Shown: positions 36,560 through 49,205 of the stretch, one piece after another
How positions within the stretch are numbered: position 1 is the first letter of the stretch
Layout: each line of letters opens with the position of its first letter
Source: Deltaproteobacteria bacterium
GTDB lineage: Bacteria; Myxococcota_A; UBA9160; PR03
Direction: 5' to 3'
Length of the DNA stretch: 64,000 bases
NCBI GenBank assembly: GCA_035063765.1
Contig: JAPSFT010000012.1
Coordinates: 1 to 64,000, forward strand
Notes under the pieces: model-generated
What the model saw: only the letters and a program-made list of their open reading frames with translations
Told to the model about the DNA's origin: nothing
The model's database searches: none
Program-made: the position numbers and the translations under genes

Positions 36560-39500
36560 ATGGAGCCGGCCCCGCCCCGCCACCTCGACGAGCTGCTCGA
36601 GCGCGTGCTCGCGCGCGCGGGGCCGGTGCGGGTCACGGGGCTGCGCGGCGCCGCGCGGGCGCTCGTGGCGGCGCGGCTCGCACGCGCGTCGGCGCCGGGA
36701 CCGGCGCTGGTGGTCGCGCCCGACGCCAAGGCCGCGGACGCGCTCCTCGACGACCTCACGGCCTTCCTCGGCGAGCCGCCGCCCGAGGAGGGCGGCCGGG
36801 TGCGCGCCTTCCCGCGTCCCGACACCCTGCCCTACGACCGGCACTCGCCGCAGCCCTTCGTGGTGGCGCAGCGCATGGACGCGCTCTACCGGCTCCTCGC
36901 CGAGCCGGCGGAGCTGGTGCTGGTGGCGCCCGTCACGGCGCTTGCGCTGCGCGTGCCGTCGCGCGAGGCGGTGCGCGGGCGCACGGTCCACCTGGAGGTC
37001 GGCCAGACGATCGACCGCGACGCGCTCGTCGAGCAGCTCCTCGCCGCCGGCTACGCGCGCATGCCGCTCGTCGAGGAGCGCGGCGAGCTGGCGGTGCGGG
37101 GCGGCATCGTCGACCTCTTCCCGCCGCACCGGCGGCGCCCGGTGCGGATCGAGCTGCTCGGGGACGACGTCGAGTCGATCCGCGAGTTCGACGCGGCGAG
37201 CCAGCGCTCGCAGGAGAAGCTCGTGCACGTGGCGGCGCCGCCGCCGCGCGAGCTGCTCCTCGACCGCGGCCTCCTGATCGCGCGCGGCGAGGAGATCCGC
37301 GCGCGCGTCGAACACGAGGGCGCGTCGCCCCGCGAGATCGACGCGCTCCTCGACGCGCTGCTGCGCGGGCACCTTCCCCCCGGAGCCGAAGCGCTGGCGC
37401 CGGTCCTCGCGCCGGGCCTCGAGACGCCCTTCGACTGGCTGCCGCCCGGGACCCTCGTCGCGATCGAAGAGCCGGAGGCGTGCCGCGAGCGCCTCGCTCG
37501 CTTCGCCGAGGAGGCCGCCCACGGCCACCGGGTGGCGCGCGAGGCGGCGCGTCCGGTGGCGCCGCCCGGCGAGCTGCTGCTCGCGCCGGGCGCCGTGTGG
37601 GCCGCGCTCGATCGCCTCCGCTCGGTGTCGCTCGAGCGCCTCGACGTGGCCGACGACACGGGGGTGCCGCGCCTCGCCTTGCGCACGGCCGACCACGACG
37701 AGCTGCGCCGCGAGCTCGTCCGCGCGCGCGCCGGCGACGCCGCCCTGCTCCCGCTCGTGACCCGGCTCGAGGGCTGGCTGCGCGAGCGCTGGCGGGTGGT
37801 GCTGGCGGCGCCGGCGCTCTCGGGCGCCGAGCGCCTGCGCCAGCTCCTCGCCGAGTACGGCCTCGACCCGAAGCTGGTTCGCGACGCGCGCCCCGTCCCG
37901 GCGTGGGGCCGCTCGGGACGCGTCGAGGTGCGGGTCGCCGGCGTCTCCGAGGGCTTCGCGCTGCCCGGCGAGCGCTTCGCGCTCGTCACGGAGGAGGAGG
38001 TCTTCGGCCCGCGCGAGCGCCGCCGCCACCACCTCTCGATCCGCGAGACCGCGGCGATCGAAGGCCTGGGCCAGCTCCAGCCGGGCGATCCCCTCGTGCA
38101 CCACGAGCACGGGATCGGCATCTACCGCGGGCTCGTGTCGCTGGCGCTCGACCTGCGTGGCGCCGGCCCGCGCGTCGAGGGCGAGTTCCTGCGCCTCGAG
38201 TACGAGGGCGGCGACCGGCTCTTCGTACCGGTGCACCGGCTCAACCTCGTGCAGCGCTACGTGGGCGCCGAGGGCGTCGCCCCGAAGCTCGACAAGCTCG
38301 GCGGGCAGAGCTGGGAGAAGACGCGCCGGCAGGTGAAGGGCTCCCTGCGCGACATGGCGCGCGAGCTCCTCGGCCTGCACGCCGCCCGCGAGCTCGCCGA
38401 GGGCTTCGCCTTCTCCCCGCGCGACCGCGCGCTCGAGGAGTTCGAGGCCGCCTTCCCCTACGAGGAGACGCCGGACCAGCACGCCGCGATCGAGGACGTG
38501 CTGGCCGACATGCAGCGCCCGAAGCCGATGGACCGGCTCGTGTGCGGCGACGTCGGCTTCGGCAAGACGGAGGTGGCGATCCGCGCGGCCTTCCAGGCGG
38601 TGAGCGCCGGCAAGCAGGTGGCCGTGCTGGTGCCCACCACCGTCCTGTGCGCGCAGCACGAGGAGACCTTCCGCCGGCGCTTCGACGGCCACCCCGTGCG
38701 CATCGAGTCGCTCTCGCGCTTCCGCACCCCGAAGGACGCCCGGGCCGTGCTCGAGGGGCTGCGCAGCGGCCGGGTCGACATCGTGATCGGAACCCACCGG
38801 CTGCTCCAGAAGCACGTCGAGTTCCGCGACCTCGGGCTCCTGGTGGTGGACGAGGAGCACCGCTTCGGGGTCGCCGACAAGGAGCGCATCAAGCGGCTGC
38901 GCAAGACCGTGGACGTGCTGACCCTCACCGCGACGCCGATCCCGCGCACGCTCCAGCTCGCCTTCGCCGGCCTGCGCGACCTGTCGGTGATCCACACGCC
39001 GCCCGCCGACCGGCTCTCGATCCGCACCCAGGTGGCGCGCTGGTCGGAGTCGCTGATCCGCGAGGCGGTGCTGCGCGAGGTGCGGCGCGGCGGGCAGGTG
39101 TTCTTCGTGCACAACCGGGTGCACTCGATCGGCGAGATCGCCGAGATGCTGGCGCGCGTGGTGCCGGAGGTGCGCGTGGTGGTGGCGCACGGGCAGATGG
39201 GCGAGCGCGAGCTCGAGGCGCGCATGCTGCGCTTCCTCCACGGCGAGGCGGACCTGCTGCTCTCGACCACGATCATCGAGAGCGGCCTCGACGTGGGCCG
39301 CGCCAACACGATGCTGGTGGACCGCGCCGACCACTTCGGGCTCGCCCAGCTCTACCAGCTGCGGGGCCGGATCGGCCGCAGCCACCACCGCGCCTACTGC
39401 TACCTCCTCGTGCGCGGCGCCGAGCGTACGCTCAGCGACGACGCGAAGAAGCGCCTCGAGGCGATCCAGTCCTTCACCGAGCTCGGCAGCGGCTTCAAGC

Positions 39501-40093
39501 TCGCGAGCATGGACCTCGAGATCCGCGGGGCCGGCAACCTGCTCGGCGCCGAGCAGTCGGGCAACCTCGCCGCGGTCGGCTTCGACGCGTACATGGAGCT
39601 GCTCGAGGAGACGGTCGAGGAGCTGCGGGGCCGGGCCCGCCCGCCGGCGGTGGACCCCGAGATCCGGCTCCCGGTCGCGGCGCGGCTCCCCGACGACTAC
39701 GTGCCCGACGTGAGCCAGCGCCTCGTGCTCTACAAGCGCCTGGCCTCGGCGCCCGACGAGGCCGACGTCGACCGCATCCGCGACGAGCTGCTCGACCGCT
39801 TCGGGCCCTGCCCGCCCGAGACCGCCAACCTGCTGGCCGTGATCCGGCTCAAGATCGCGGCCCGCCGGCTCGGCGTGGCCGCCGTCGACCTGGCCGGCGA
39901 CCAGATCGTCCTGACCGCCGCCGAGACCACCCGCATCGACCCGCGCCGGCTCGTGAACCTGCTGACCCACCCGACCGCGGGCATCCGCGTGGCACCGAAC
40001 CACCGCATCTACGCACCGGTGGCCGGCGACGCGCGCGACCCCGAGCACCTGTTCGGGGCCGCGCACGCCCTGCTCGGCCAGCTCGCGGCCTGA
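36560..40093 (+). CDS. mfd: transcription-repair coupling factor Mfd
   Basis: A 1177-residue ATP-dependent translocase that removes stalled RNA polymerase and recruits UvrA. In order it shows a UvrB-homology N-terminal module (residues 1 to about 340), an RNA-polymerase-interacting domain with VHHEHGIGIYRGL (about 515), RecG-like translocase domains with CGDVGFGKTEVAIRAAF, DEEHRFGV and ESGLDVGRANTM, and a C-terminal TRCF domain. Length is normal (about 1150). The ATG at 36560 has GGAG at 5 nt. uvrA lies about 5 kb downstream on the same strand, consistent with shared repair function but not one operon. Confidence 0.96.
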   Translation: MEPAPPRHLDELLERVLARAGPVRVTGLRGAARALVAARLARASAPGPALVVAPDAKAADALLDDLTAFLGEPPPEEGGRVRAFPRPDTLPYDRHSPQPFVVAQRMDALYRLLAEPAELVLVAPVTALALRVPSREAVRGRTVHLEVGQTIDRDALVEQLLAAGYARMPLVEERGELAVRGGIVDLFPPHRRRPVRIELLGDDVESIREFDAASQRSQEKLVHVAAPPPRELLLDRGLLIARGEEIRARVEHEGASPREIDALLDALLRGHLPPGAEALAPVLAPGLETPFDWLPPGTLVAIEEPEACRERLARFAEEAAHGHRVAREAARPVAPPGELLLAPGAVWAALDRLRSVSLERLDVADDTGVPRLALRTADHDELRRELVRARAGDAALLPLVTRLEGWLRERWRVVLAAPALSGAERLRQLLAEYGLDPKLVRDARPVPAWGRSGRVEVRVAGVSEGFALPGERFALVTEEEVFGPRERRRHHLSIRETAAIEGLGQLQPGDPLVHHEHGIGIYRGLVSLALDLRGAGPRVEGEFLRLEYEGGDRLFVPVHRLNLVQRYVGAEGVAPKLDKLGGQSWEKTRRQVKGSLRDMARELLGLHAARELAEGFAFSPRDRALEEFEAAFPYEETPDQHAAIEDVLADMQRPKPMDRLVCGDVGFGKTEVAIRAAFQAVSAGKQVAVLVPTTVLCAQHEETFRRRFDGHPVRIESLSRFRTPKDARAVLEGLRSGRVDIVIGTHRLLQKHVEFRDLGLLVVDEEHRFGVADKERIKRLRKTVDVLTLTATPIPRTLQLAFAGLRDLSVIHTPPADRLSIRTQVARWSESLIREAVLREVRRGGQVFFVHNRVHSIGEIAEMLARVVPEVRVVVAHGQMGERELEARMLRFLHGEADLLLSTTIIESGLDVGRANTMLVDRADHFGLAQLYQLRGRIGRSHHRAYCYLLVRGAERTLSDDAKKRLEAIQSFTELGSGFKLASMDLEIRGAGNLLGAEQSGNLAAVGFDAYMELLEETVEELRGRARPPAVDPEIRLPVAARLPDDYVPDVSQRLVLYKRLASAPDEADVDRIRDELLDRFGPCPPETANLLAVIRLKIAARRLGVAAVDLAGDQIVLTAAETTRIDPRRLVNLLTHPTAGIRVAPNHRIYAPVAGDARDPEHLFGAAHALLGQLAA

Positions 40094-40105
40094 CGGCCGC
40101 GTGCG

Positions 40106-40438
40106 TCAGGCTGCCGGCTTCTCGTAGCGCGTCCGCTCGAGCCCGCGCGTGGAGCGGCGCGTCCACCCGTGCCACTCCGCGACGATCATGGCCGCGATCA
40201 GCAGGCCCAGCCACCCGGATGGGCGGCCGAACAGGAAGGTCAGCAGGAAGGCCGCGGCAGCCCCGGCGGAGAAGAACAGCGACCGCTCGATGCGACGCGC
40301 GAACTCCTCCCGGACCCCGGCGTTGGGCAGGACGTACGCCGTGCGCGAGAACGGAAGCCAGGGAAGGAAGAGGTCCCGCCCGGCCGCGTCCGACACGAGC
40401 GAGCGTTGGAGCCGTCCCTTCCAGGTCGATGCGTTCAT
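40106..40438 (-). CDS. small membrane protein of unknown function
   Basis: A 110-residue hypothetical protein with two adjacent predicted membrane segments (SLFFSAGAAAAFLLTFLFG and GWLGLLIAAMIVAEWHGW). It has a cytosolic-looking charged N-terminus and a basic C-terminal tail. I do not recognise a family. It begins 3 bp beyond the stop of the RHS gene on the same strand, so the two are probably co-transcribed, and it converges on mfd with a 12-bp gap. Confidence 0.65.
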   Translation of the reverse strand: MNASTWKGRLQRSLVSDAAGRDLFLPWLPFSRTAYVLPNAGVREEFARRIERSLFFSAGAAAAFLLTFLFGRPSGWLGLLIAAMIVAEWHGWTRRSTRGLERTRYEKPAA

Positions 40439-40441
40439 GGT

Positions 40442-43400
40442 TCAACTCCGACAGTGCGTGCCTGCGCCGCGCCGGGAAGCACGACCCAGGCACCAGAGGA
40501 TCAGGAGCAAGGGCTCGGCGCCGAGCAGGCCGCAGCCCGGCGCCGGAGCCGCGAGATCGAGTGCGGGATGGATCGAGGGGAAGCCCAGTCCGCGCGAAGG
40601 AGGCGGCGTATTGCGCCACCCGGACCCCGTCGGCCGCTCGCCGGGTCCGATCCAATGCGGCAGGCCTGGCCCGGACACCGGGAGGGAGGTAAAGGGGAGC
40701 ACGAGAAGATTCATCTCGAGCGGGTTGCCCGTCGATTCGGGCGGGCTCGAGGAGTCCTCCCCCGTGATCCAGTCGTAGAGGAGCGTGTAGTAGAGCTGAT
40801 AGAGCTTGCCGGTGAGATCGGCCATGTGGGACGCCATCGCCGCACCCGCACCCAGGAACAGGGGATTGCCGGTCAGGAGACTTGCCACCAAGCCGGTTCC
40901 TACCGAGACGGCGGCACCGCTGAACCTCCCGAAGGCGCCGGCCATCTGGAAGCCCACGGTCTCCTGCGCCCTCCGTCCCGTCCAGTCCCAGTAGTGTGCC
41001 GGATCCCCGGCGCCGTACACGTACTGGTGGACGGCATTGTAGATGGGGTCGGGGCTCAGGAAGCGGCGGGCGGCGGGATCGTAGAGGCGGTCGCCGAGGA
41101 GGACGAGGCCGGCGGCCTCCTGGCCCTGGGCGAAGCCGCGCTCGTCACCAGGCTCGCCGTGGACGCGATCGGGGCCGTAGGCGGTGTACTCGCGCACGCT
41201 GCGCAGCTCGCCGGTCTCGCTCCAGCGCGAGCGCACGTTGCCGCGCCAGTCGAAGTGCCGGTAGCTCCGGCGATTCGCGACGAGGTCGATGTCGACGGCG
41301 CCGAGGTCGATGCGGACCGCGTCGCCGTTCGCGTCGGCCTCGACCAGGCCCCCGAAGCGCTGCTTGCGCACGACGCCCGCCACCACCGAGCCCCGCAGGC
41401 GGCCTTCCGCGTCGTGCTGGAAGCTCGCGCCGCCGAAGCTCGCCACGTGCCCCGTCGCGTCCCAGGTGATCGGCACGCCGTTGCGGCGGGTGGCGAAGCC
41501 GGCGGCGTCCCACTCGTAGCGGCTCTCCACGACCTCCGTCGTGGACGTGCAGGGGCTGCAGGGTCGCGGCAGCGACGTGATCGTGCGCAGGACGATCTCG
41601 TGCAGCCGGTTCCGTTCGGGATTGGTGACGAAGTGCCGCTCGCGACGCACGTCGCCGTCCGTCTCGCTCTCGAACTGGAGGTCCATCAGACCCGAGTGGA
41701 CGTTCCACACCGTGGCGTCATCCGCCTCGCAGGCCGGCCCGTTGCACCAGTAGACGGTTCCCGAATCGGTGAGGCCCACCGGCCACCGCCGCCCGTCGAC
41801 GTAGCGGAAGCCGATCGCACGCTCCATGAACGCGACCGCGCCGAAGGAGGCAGGGGCCTGGTAGCGCGCGTTCGTCTCGCGGAACGGGCCGTTGGGAGCG
41901 GGCCCCGAGAGATCGCGCCCGATCCTCTCGATCGTCTCGCGCTCGACCTCGCGGCCTGCACCGTCGTGGCTCACGGCGCCAGCGAGCCGCCCGAACTCGT
42001 CGTAGGAGAAGCTGCGCACGATTCCGTTACCGTGGCGGATCTCCTCGAGCCGCCCGTTCCCGTAGACCTTCTCGTAGACGACCGCGGCTCCGTCGAGGAG
42101 CTGCGCCTCGCGGCCCGCCGCGTCGTAGCGGATCCCGAGCAGGCGGAGCAGCTCGCCGTCGGCCCGGATCAGGGCCGCGCTCGTCGGGCGGTCGCGCCCG
42201 TCGTAGCCGAACCACGACCGCTCGCCGTCGGGCCAGGTGACGGTGAGGACCCGGCCCTGCGCGTCGTAGGCGATCTCGGTCGAGCCGGGAACGGTCGAGT
42301 CGTCCTTGCGGACCAGACGGCCCTGGGCGTATGCGTAGCCGACCTCGGACGCGGGCGCGCCCGGGCGCTGGTTGCGCCGCCACACCGTGCGCCCGGTGGC
42401 GTCGTGGGCGAGCTCCGTCGTCATGCCGTTCGGGCGCTCCACGCGCGCCAGCTCGCCGAGCGCTGTCCACGCGAGCTGCGTCGCCCGCCAGGCACCGTCG
42501 ACGCGCTCGCGCTGGCTGCGCAGCCGTCCGAGCGCATCGTAGTCGAGCTCGGTGGTGGCGCCGTAGGGGCGCAGGATCGCGCGCAGCCGGCCGTCGCTGC
42601 GGCGCTCGAGGACGACATCCTGGCTCTGGCCGCCGCTGGCCGTCTGGCTCATCACGAGCGAGCGCACCTGGCGAGCGGCGTCGAAGACACGCGCCACCAC
42701 GCCCGGGAACTGCGTGCCGCTCTCCGAGCCCGGGTCGACCCCGATCGTCAGGTTGCCCACCGCGTCGAACTCGCGGTGCGCGACGAAGTCCGGGTCGCCG
42801 GGGTGGGCTGCCGGGAGCCGCACCTCGGCGGGCTGTCCGTGCTCACCGTACTCCGCGAGGTGGACCGTGCGGCCGTCTGCCAAGGTCACCCGCGCGACCG
42901 TCTCGAGGGGCCCGTACTCGAGAGCGAACTCCTCCCCGGCGCCGTTGCGCTCGCTCACGAGCCGGCCCTGCGCGTCGAAGCTGCGCTCGACCAGCACGCC
43001 ACCACCGTCGCGGATCCGCCGCGGCAGCGCGGTCCAGGGGTCGCCGAGGTGGACGGTGCCGGGCGCGTACTCGATCTGGATCCGGCGGCCGCTCGGCGGC
43101 GTCGACTCGACCAGCTCGTCGGTGGCGTCGTAGCGGGCGCTCGTGACGAGCCCGTCGGGCGTCCGCACGCTCGTGACGCGCGCGCCCGTCCAGCCGAGCT
43201 CGGTGCGCTCGCTCATCGCGTTCGTGTGCGCGAGCAGCCGGTGCGAGGCATCGAAGACGAACTCCGAGGTGCGCCCGAGCGGATCCGTCACCACGGTGCG
43301 CAGCGGCGTCGCGTCGTGGCGGAAGCCCCAGCGCGGCGACTCCTCACCGAGCAGCGTCATCGCGAGCGTGCGTCCGAGCGGATCGAGCTCGTAGCGGACG

Positions 43401-44269
43401 CGCTCCTGCTCGGGGTTGGTCACGACGATCGCCCCGGGCCGCCGGCCCTGCGCGTCGAGCTCGTAGGCGTAGCCCTGCACCGGCAGGCCCTGCTCGCGGC
43501 CGAAGGCCGTCTGCACCCAGGCGAGCCGGCCCCGGTCCCAGCCGTAGGTGCACTGGCGGCCCGCGCGATCGAGGATCTCGACCACCTCCGGCCCCTGGTA
43601 GCGCACGAGGAAGACGTCCGTGCAGGCGCCGGGTGCCGTGCACTGCGCGATTCGGAGCGACACCGCGTCGGGCCGCTGGAGCTCGAGGCGCGGATAGCTC
43701 GCATGGCGCCACGCGATCCGTTCGAGCCGCCCGTCCGGTGCGAAGGAGAAGCGCAGGCCTCCGCGCGATTCGACGGCCGTTGCGTCGACGACGCGCCAGC
43801 GGGTGCCCGGGACCGGGCCGGGCGCGCTCGTCAGGTGGAGCGCGCCCGTGTCGTCGCGGAAGACGCCGCCTGCGTAGGTCATCTCGAACGACCAGCTCCA
43901 GCGGTCGGTCGCCGAGTTGTAGACCTGCGTCACGGCCTGGGTCCCGAGCCGGGTCTCGATCGTGAGATCGGTGCGGCGCAGGAGCAGGTTGCCGCCCGCC
44001 AGGTCCACCACCCCATCGCGCGCGGCGAAGGCGGCGGGCTCCCGCCACGCGGCGAGCCCCGGGTGCGGCGCGAGAGGCTGGGGCGCGCAGGTCGCCCCGA
44101 GAACCACCGCCAGCGCGAATGCCGATGCGAGCGCACCGAGCCGTCTTCCGTGCCCGGTCCAGAACGCGATCCCGACCTCGATCCACAGCCTGGTCGCGAC
44201 GATCCACAGCCTGGTCCCGAAATTGGGCCCGCGCTGGGCCCCGTGGTCCGTCCCGAGCTTCGTCCCCAT
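40442..44269 (-). CDS. secreted RHS/YD-repeat protein with sorting-type C-terminal tail
   Basis: A 1275-residue RHS-family protein. After an N-terminal export segment (hydrophobic stretch ALASAFALAVVLGATC) come many YD repeats such as DALGRLRSQRERVDGAW and YDATDELVE, then the RHS core end FLSPDPIYNAVHQYVYGAGD. No recognisable nuclease or deaminase toxin follows. Instead there is a hydrophobic stretch and finally GCGLLGAEPLLLILWCLG with a basic end, a shape like C-terminal membrane-anchoring or sorting tails of deltaproteobacterial surface proteins. No immunity-gene candidate is obvious beyond the small membrane protein that follows. Confidence 0.88.
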   Translation of the reverse strand: MGTKLGTDHGAQRGPNFGTRLWIVATRLWIEVGIAFWTGHGRRLGALASAFALAVVLGATCAPQPLAPHPGLAAWREPAAFAARDGVVDLAGGNLLLRRTDLTIETRLGTQAVTQVYNSATDRWSWSFEMTYAGGVFRDDTGALHLTSAPGPVPGTRWRVVDATAVESRGGLRFSFAPDGRLERIAWRHASYPRLELQRPDAVSLRIAQCTAPGACTDVFLVRYQGPEVVEILDRAGRQCTYGWDRGRLAWVQTAFGREQGLPVQGYAYELDAQGRRPGAIVVTNPEQERVRYELDPLGRTLAMTLLGEESPRWGFRHDATPLRTVVTDPLGRTSEFVFDASHRLLAHTNAMSERTELGWTGARVTSVRTPDGLVTSARYDATDELVESTPPSGRRIQIEYAPGTVHLGDPWTALPRRIRDGGGVLVERSFDAQGRLVSERNGAGEEFALEYGPLETVARVTLADGRTVHLAEYGEHGQPAEVRLPAAHPGDPDFVAHREFDAVGNLTIGVDPGSESGTQFPGVVARVFDAARQVRSLVMSQTASGGQSQDVVLERRSDGRLRAILRPYGATTELDYDALGRLRSQRERVDGAWRATQLAWTALGELARVERPNGMTTELAHDATGRTVWRRNQRPGAPASEVGYAYAQGRLVRKDDSTVPGSTEIAYDAQGRVLTVTWPDGERSWFGYDGRDRPTSAALIRADGELLRLLGIRYDAAGREAQLLDGAAVVYEKVYGNGRLEEIRHGNGIVRSFSYDEFGRLAGAVSHDGAGREVERETIERIGRDLSGPAPNGPFRETNARYQAPASFGAVAFMERAIGFRYVDGRRWPVGLTDSGTVYWCNGPACEADDATVWNVHSGLMDLQFESETDGDVRRERHFVTNPERNRLHEIVLRTITSLPRPCSPCTSTTEVVESRYEWDAAGFATRRNGVPITWDATGHVASFGGASFQHDAEGRLRGSVVAGVVRKQRFGGLVEADANGDAVRIDLGAVDIDLVANRRSYRHFDWRGNVRSRWSETGELRSVREYTAYGPDRVHGEPGDERGFAQGQEAAGLVLLGDRLYDPAARRFLSPDPIYNAVHQYVYGAGDPAHYWDWTGRRAQETVGFQMAGAFGRFSGAAVSVGTGLVASLLTGNPLFLGAGAAMASHMADLTGKLYQLYYTLLYDWITGEDSSSPPESTGNPLEMNLLVLPFTSLPVSGPGLPHWIGPGERPTGSGWRNTPPPSRGLGFPSIHPALDLAAPAPGCGLLGAEPLLLILWCLGRASRRGAGTHCRS
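44180..44216. repeat. tandem 21-bp repeat in the RHS gene start
   Basis: The 16-mer GATCCACAGCCTGGTC occurs twice, at 44180-44195 and 44201-44216, with a 21-bp period. It encodes the duplicated TRLWI segment in the N-terminal extension of the RHS protein. Its location before the export signal suggests the first 30 or so codons may be a recent extension, or that translation begins later. Confidence 0.7.
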
Positions 44270-44458
44270 CGTCGTCTCGCCGGGACACGAAGGGGCGAGG
44301 TCGGGTGCGATCCTACCGCGCGCGGGCCAGTGGCAGATCCAAGGAACGCGCTAGGAAGCCCGAAGGTCCGGAGGATCGGCCGGCCCCTTGGGGGCCCGAT
44401 GGGGACGGTGCCGGGCCCGGCCGTTACCATGCGCCCGGTCTCGGGAGGGAACCACCGC

Positions 44459-45525
44459 ATGGTCTCGTTGCGACGCTCGCACCGCCCGCGCCGGGCCAAG
44501 CTTCCGTTCGCGCTGCTCGCGGTCCTCGCCGCCGTTCCGGGAGCCGCCGAGGATGCCGGGCCGGCTGCCCCCGACCCGGCGGATCCGCCGGCCGCGGCCG
44601 CGGGCGAGGTCGTGGACGGGATCGCCGCCCAGGTCGGCACCGACGTCGTCCTGGTGTCGGACGTGACGCTCCTCGCCACCCCGATCGAGGTGAAGATGCG
44701 GGAGGGCGGCGCCCCCGACTCGGACCTCGCGCTGATGCGCGGCGAGGTGCTCGAGCGGCTGATCGACCGCAAGCTGATCGCGCTGTTCGCCAAGCGCGCC
44801 GAGATCCAGGTCAACGACCTCGAGATCGACGAGGCGGTGAGCGGCATCGCCGCCGAGAACCACCTGAGCCCGGAGCAGCTGCGCGCGAGCGTCGAGGCGC
44901 AGGGGATGACGTGGGAGGCCTACCGCCAGCGCCTCGGCGAGGACATCCTCCAGCAGAAGGTGATCGCCGGGATGGTGCGCTCCAAGGTGCGCGTGGACGA
45001 CGCCGAGGTCCGCGCGTTCTACGACGAGCGCTTCGGTGACCAGCCCACGACCGGCGACGAGGTCCATCTCCAGCACATCGCCGTCGCCAGCCAGGGCGAC
45101 AAGCCCGGCGCCAAGCAGGCCGCCTGCGACCGCGTGCGCAGCGGGCTCGGCCGGGTGCGCGCCGGCGAGGACTTCCTGGCCGTCGCCCGCGAGGTGTCCG
45201 AGGGCAATCCGGACCTCGGCTACGTGCCGGTGGCCTCGCTGGCGCCCTGGATGGCGGAAGCCGTCGCGGGCCTGCGCCCGGGCTCGCTGTCCGGCGTCCT
45301 CGAGCTGCCGGTCGGCTGCGCCGTGCTGCGGCTCGTCGATCGCCGCGCCGTCCAGCCGGTGAGCTACGAGCAGGCCCAGGAGCGGATCCGCCAGGGTCTC
45401 CTCGAGCAGAAGTTCGAGAAGGAGCTCGACGCCTTCCTCGAAAAGCTCCGCAAGCAGACCTACGTCGAGCGCAAGGGCGCCTTCGCCCGCCGCGACGCCA
45501 GCGCCGGAGGCGCACCGCGGCTGCA

Positions 45526-45529
<4 letters not shown>
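44459..45529 (+). CDS. SurA-like periplasmic chaperone/peptidyl-prolyl isomerase
   Basis: A 356-residue exported chaperone of the SurA group. A signal peptide ([18 protein letters not shown]) precedes a SurA N-terminal domain ([19 protein letters not shown], then [16 protein letters not shown]). One parvulin domain follows at about residues 195-300, with [11 protein letters not shown] and [12 protein letters not shown]. coli SurA has two parvulin domains and 428 residues; the single-domain form is common in Deltaproteobacteria. GGGAGG lies about 10 nt before the ATG. The stop overlaps the GTG of uvrA. Confidence 0.88.
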
Positions 45530-48332
<2,803 letters not shown>

Positions 48333-48336
<4 letters not shown>

Positions 48337-49205
48337 GCCCGCCCCCGGACGCGAAGGCCGCGCGCGAGCCGCGGGCCTTCCCGAGCCCCTTCCAGGCTTC
48401 GCTCCTCGTGCTCTCCGGGGTCTTCGTCGCGAGCCTGGTCGCGGCGCTCGTCCAGGAGGCGACCTCCCCGACCACGGCTGCCGGCCTGGCGACCGTCTTC
48501 GGGCTCGGTGCGGCGGCGCTCCTCGGCGCGAGCCACGTCCCGCCACCCCATGCCGAGCGGCTCGGCCTGCGCCGTCTGCGCCCCGCGCAGCTCGTTGCGC
48601 TCGTGCTGCTCCTGCCCGTGGTGCTGCTCGCGGCCGAGCTCGACCCGCTGCTCTCGACCTGGCTGCCCGCTCCCGACGCCGCGGCGTACGAGCAGCGCCT
48701 GCGCGAGGCGCTTCCGACCGGCGAGAAGCTCGGGCTCGTCGAGACCGTGGTCGTCGTGATGGGGCTCGCGCCGCTCGTCGAGGAGTGGCTCTTCCGCGGC
48801 GTGATCCAGCAGGGCCTCGTGGCGCACCTCGGTGCAACGGGCGGCATCTTCGTGACGGCACTGCTCTTTGCGCTCGGCCACGGCGGGGCGGGCCTGTCGG
48901 TGCAGGCCTGGGCGGCCGTCGTGGCGCAGGTCTTCGTGCTCGGGCTCGCCTTCGGCTGGGTGCGCCACGCGACCGGCTCGCTCTTCGCCGCGATCCTGCT
49001 CCACGCCGGCACGAACGGACTCGGCGTGCTCGCGCTCACGCTCGGCCAGAGCCAGGCCGCAGCAGCGGGCGGCCACCTCCCGCTCGGCGTGCTCGCCGGG
49101 GCCGCGCTATCCGTGGCGCTCGGCGGCTGGTGGCTGCGCCGCATCCCGCCGGTCCCGGCCGCCCCGGAGCCGTCCTCGCGTGGAGCCGACGATGTTGATC
49201 TATGA
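48333..49205 (+). CDS. CPBP-family intramembrane metalloprotease
   Basis: A 290-residue membrane protein with about seven to eight hydrophobic helices. The CPBP/CAAX-protease motifs are EEWLFRGVIQQGL (EExxxR), LFALGHGGAG and the histidine in AILLHAGTNGLG. Such proteins are putative type II CAAX-type proteases or bacteriocin-immunity proteins. It overlaps uvrA by 4 bp and the GST gene by 14 bp. The substrate is unknown. Confidence 0.88.

Noticed and set aside
40442-44269. RHS gene as a polymorphic toxin with the small downstream gene as immunity protein
   Set aside because: No toxin fold is visible after the core, and the C-terminus looks like an anchor. The adjacent 110-residue protein has two membrane helices and no known immunity signature.
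40169-44458. A very long plus-strand open frame over the RHS gene ahead of the SurA gene
   Set aside because: Its composition is antisense-type with no domain. Only the segment from 44459 encodes a recognisable exported chaperone.
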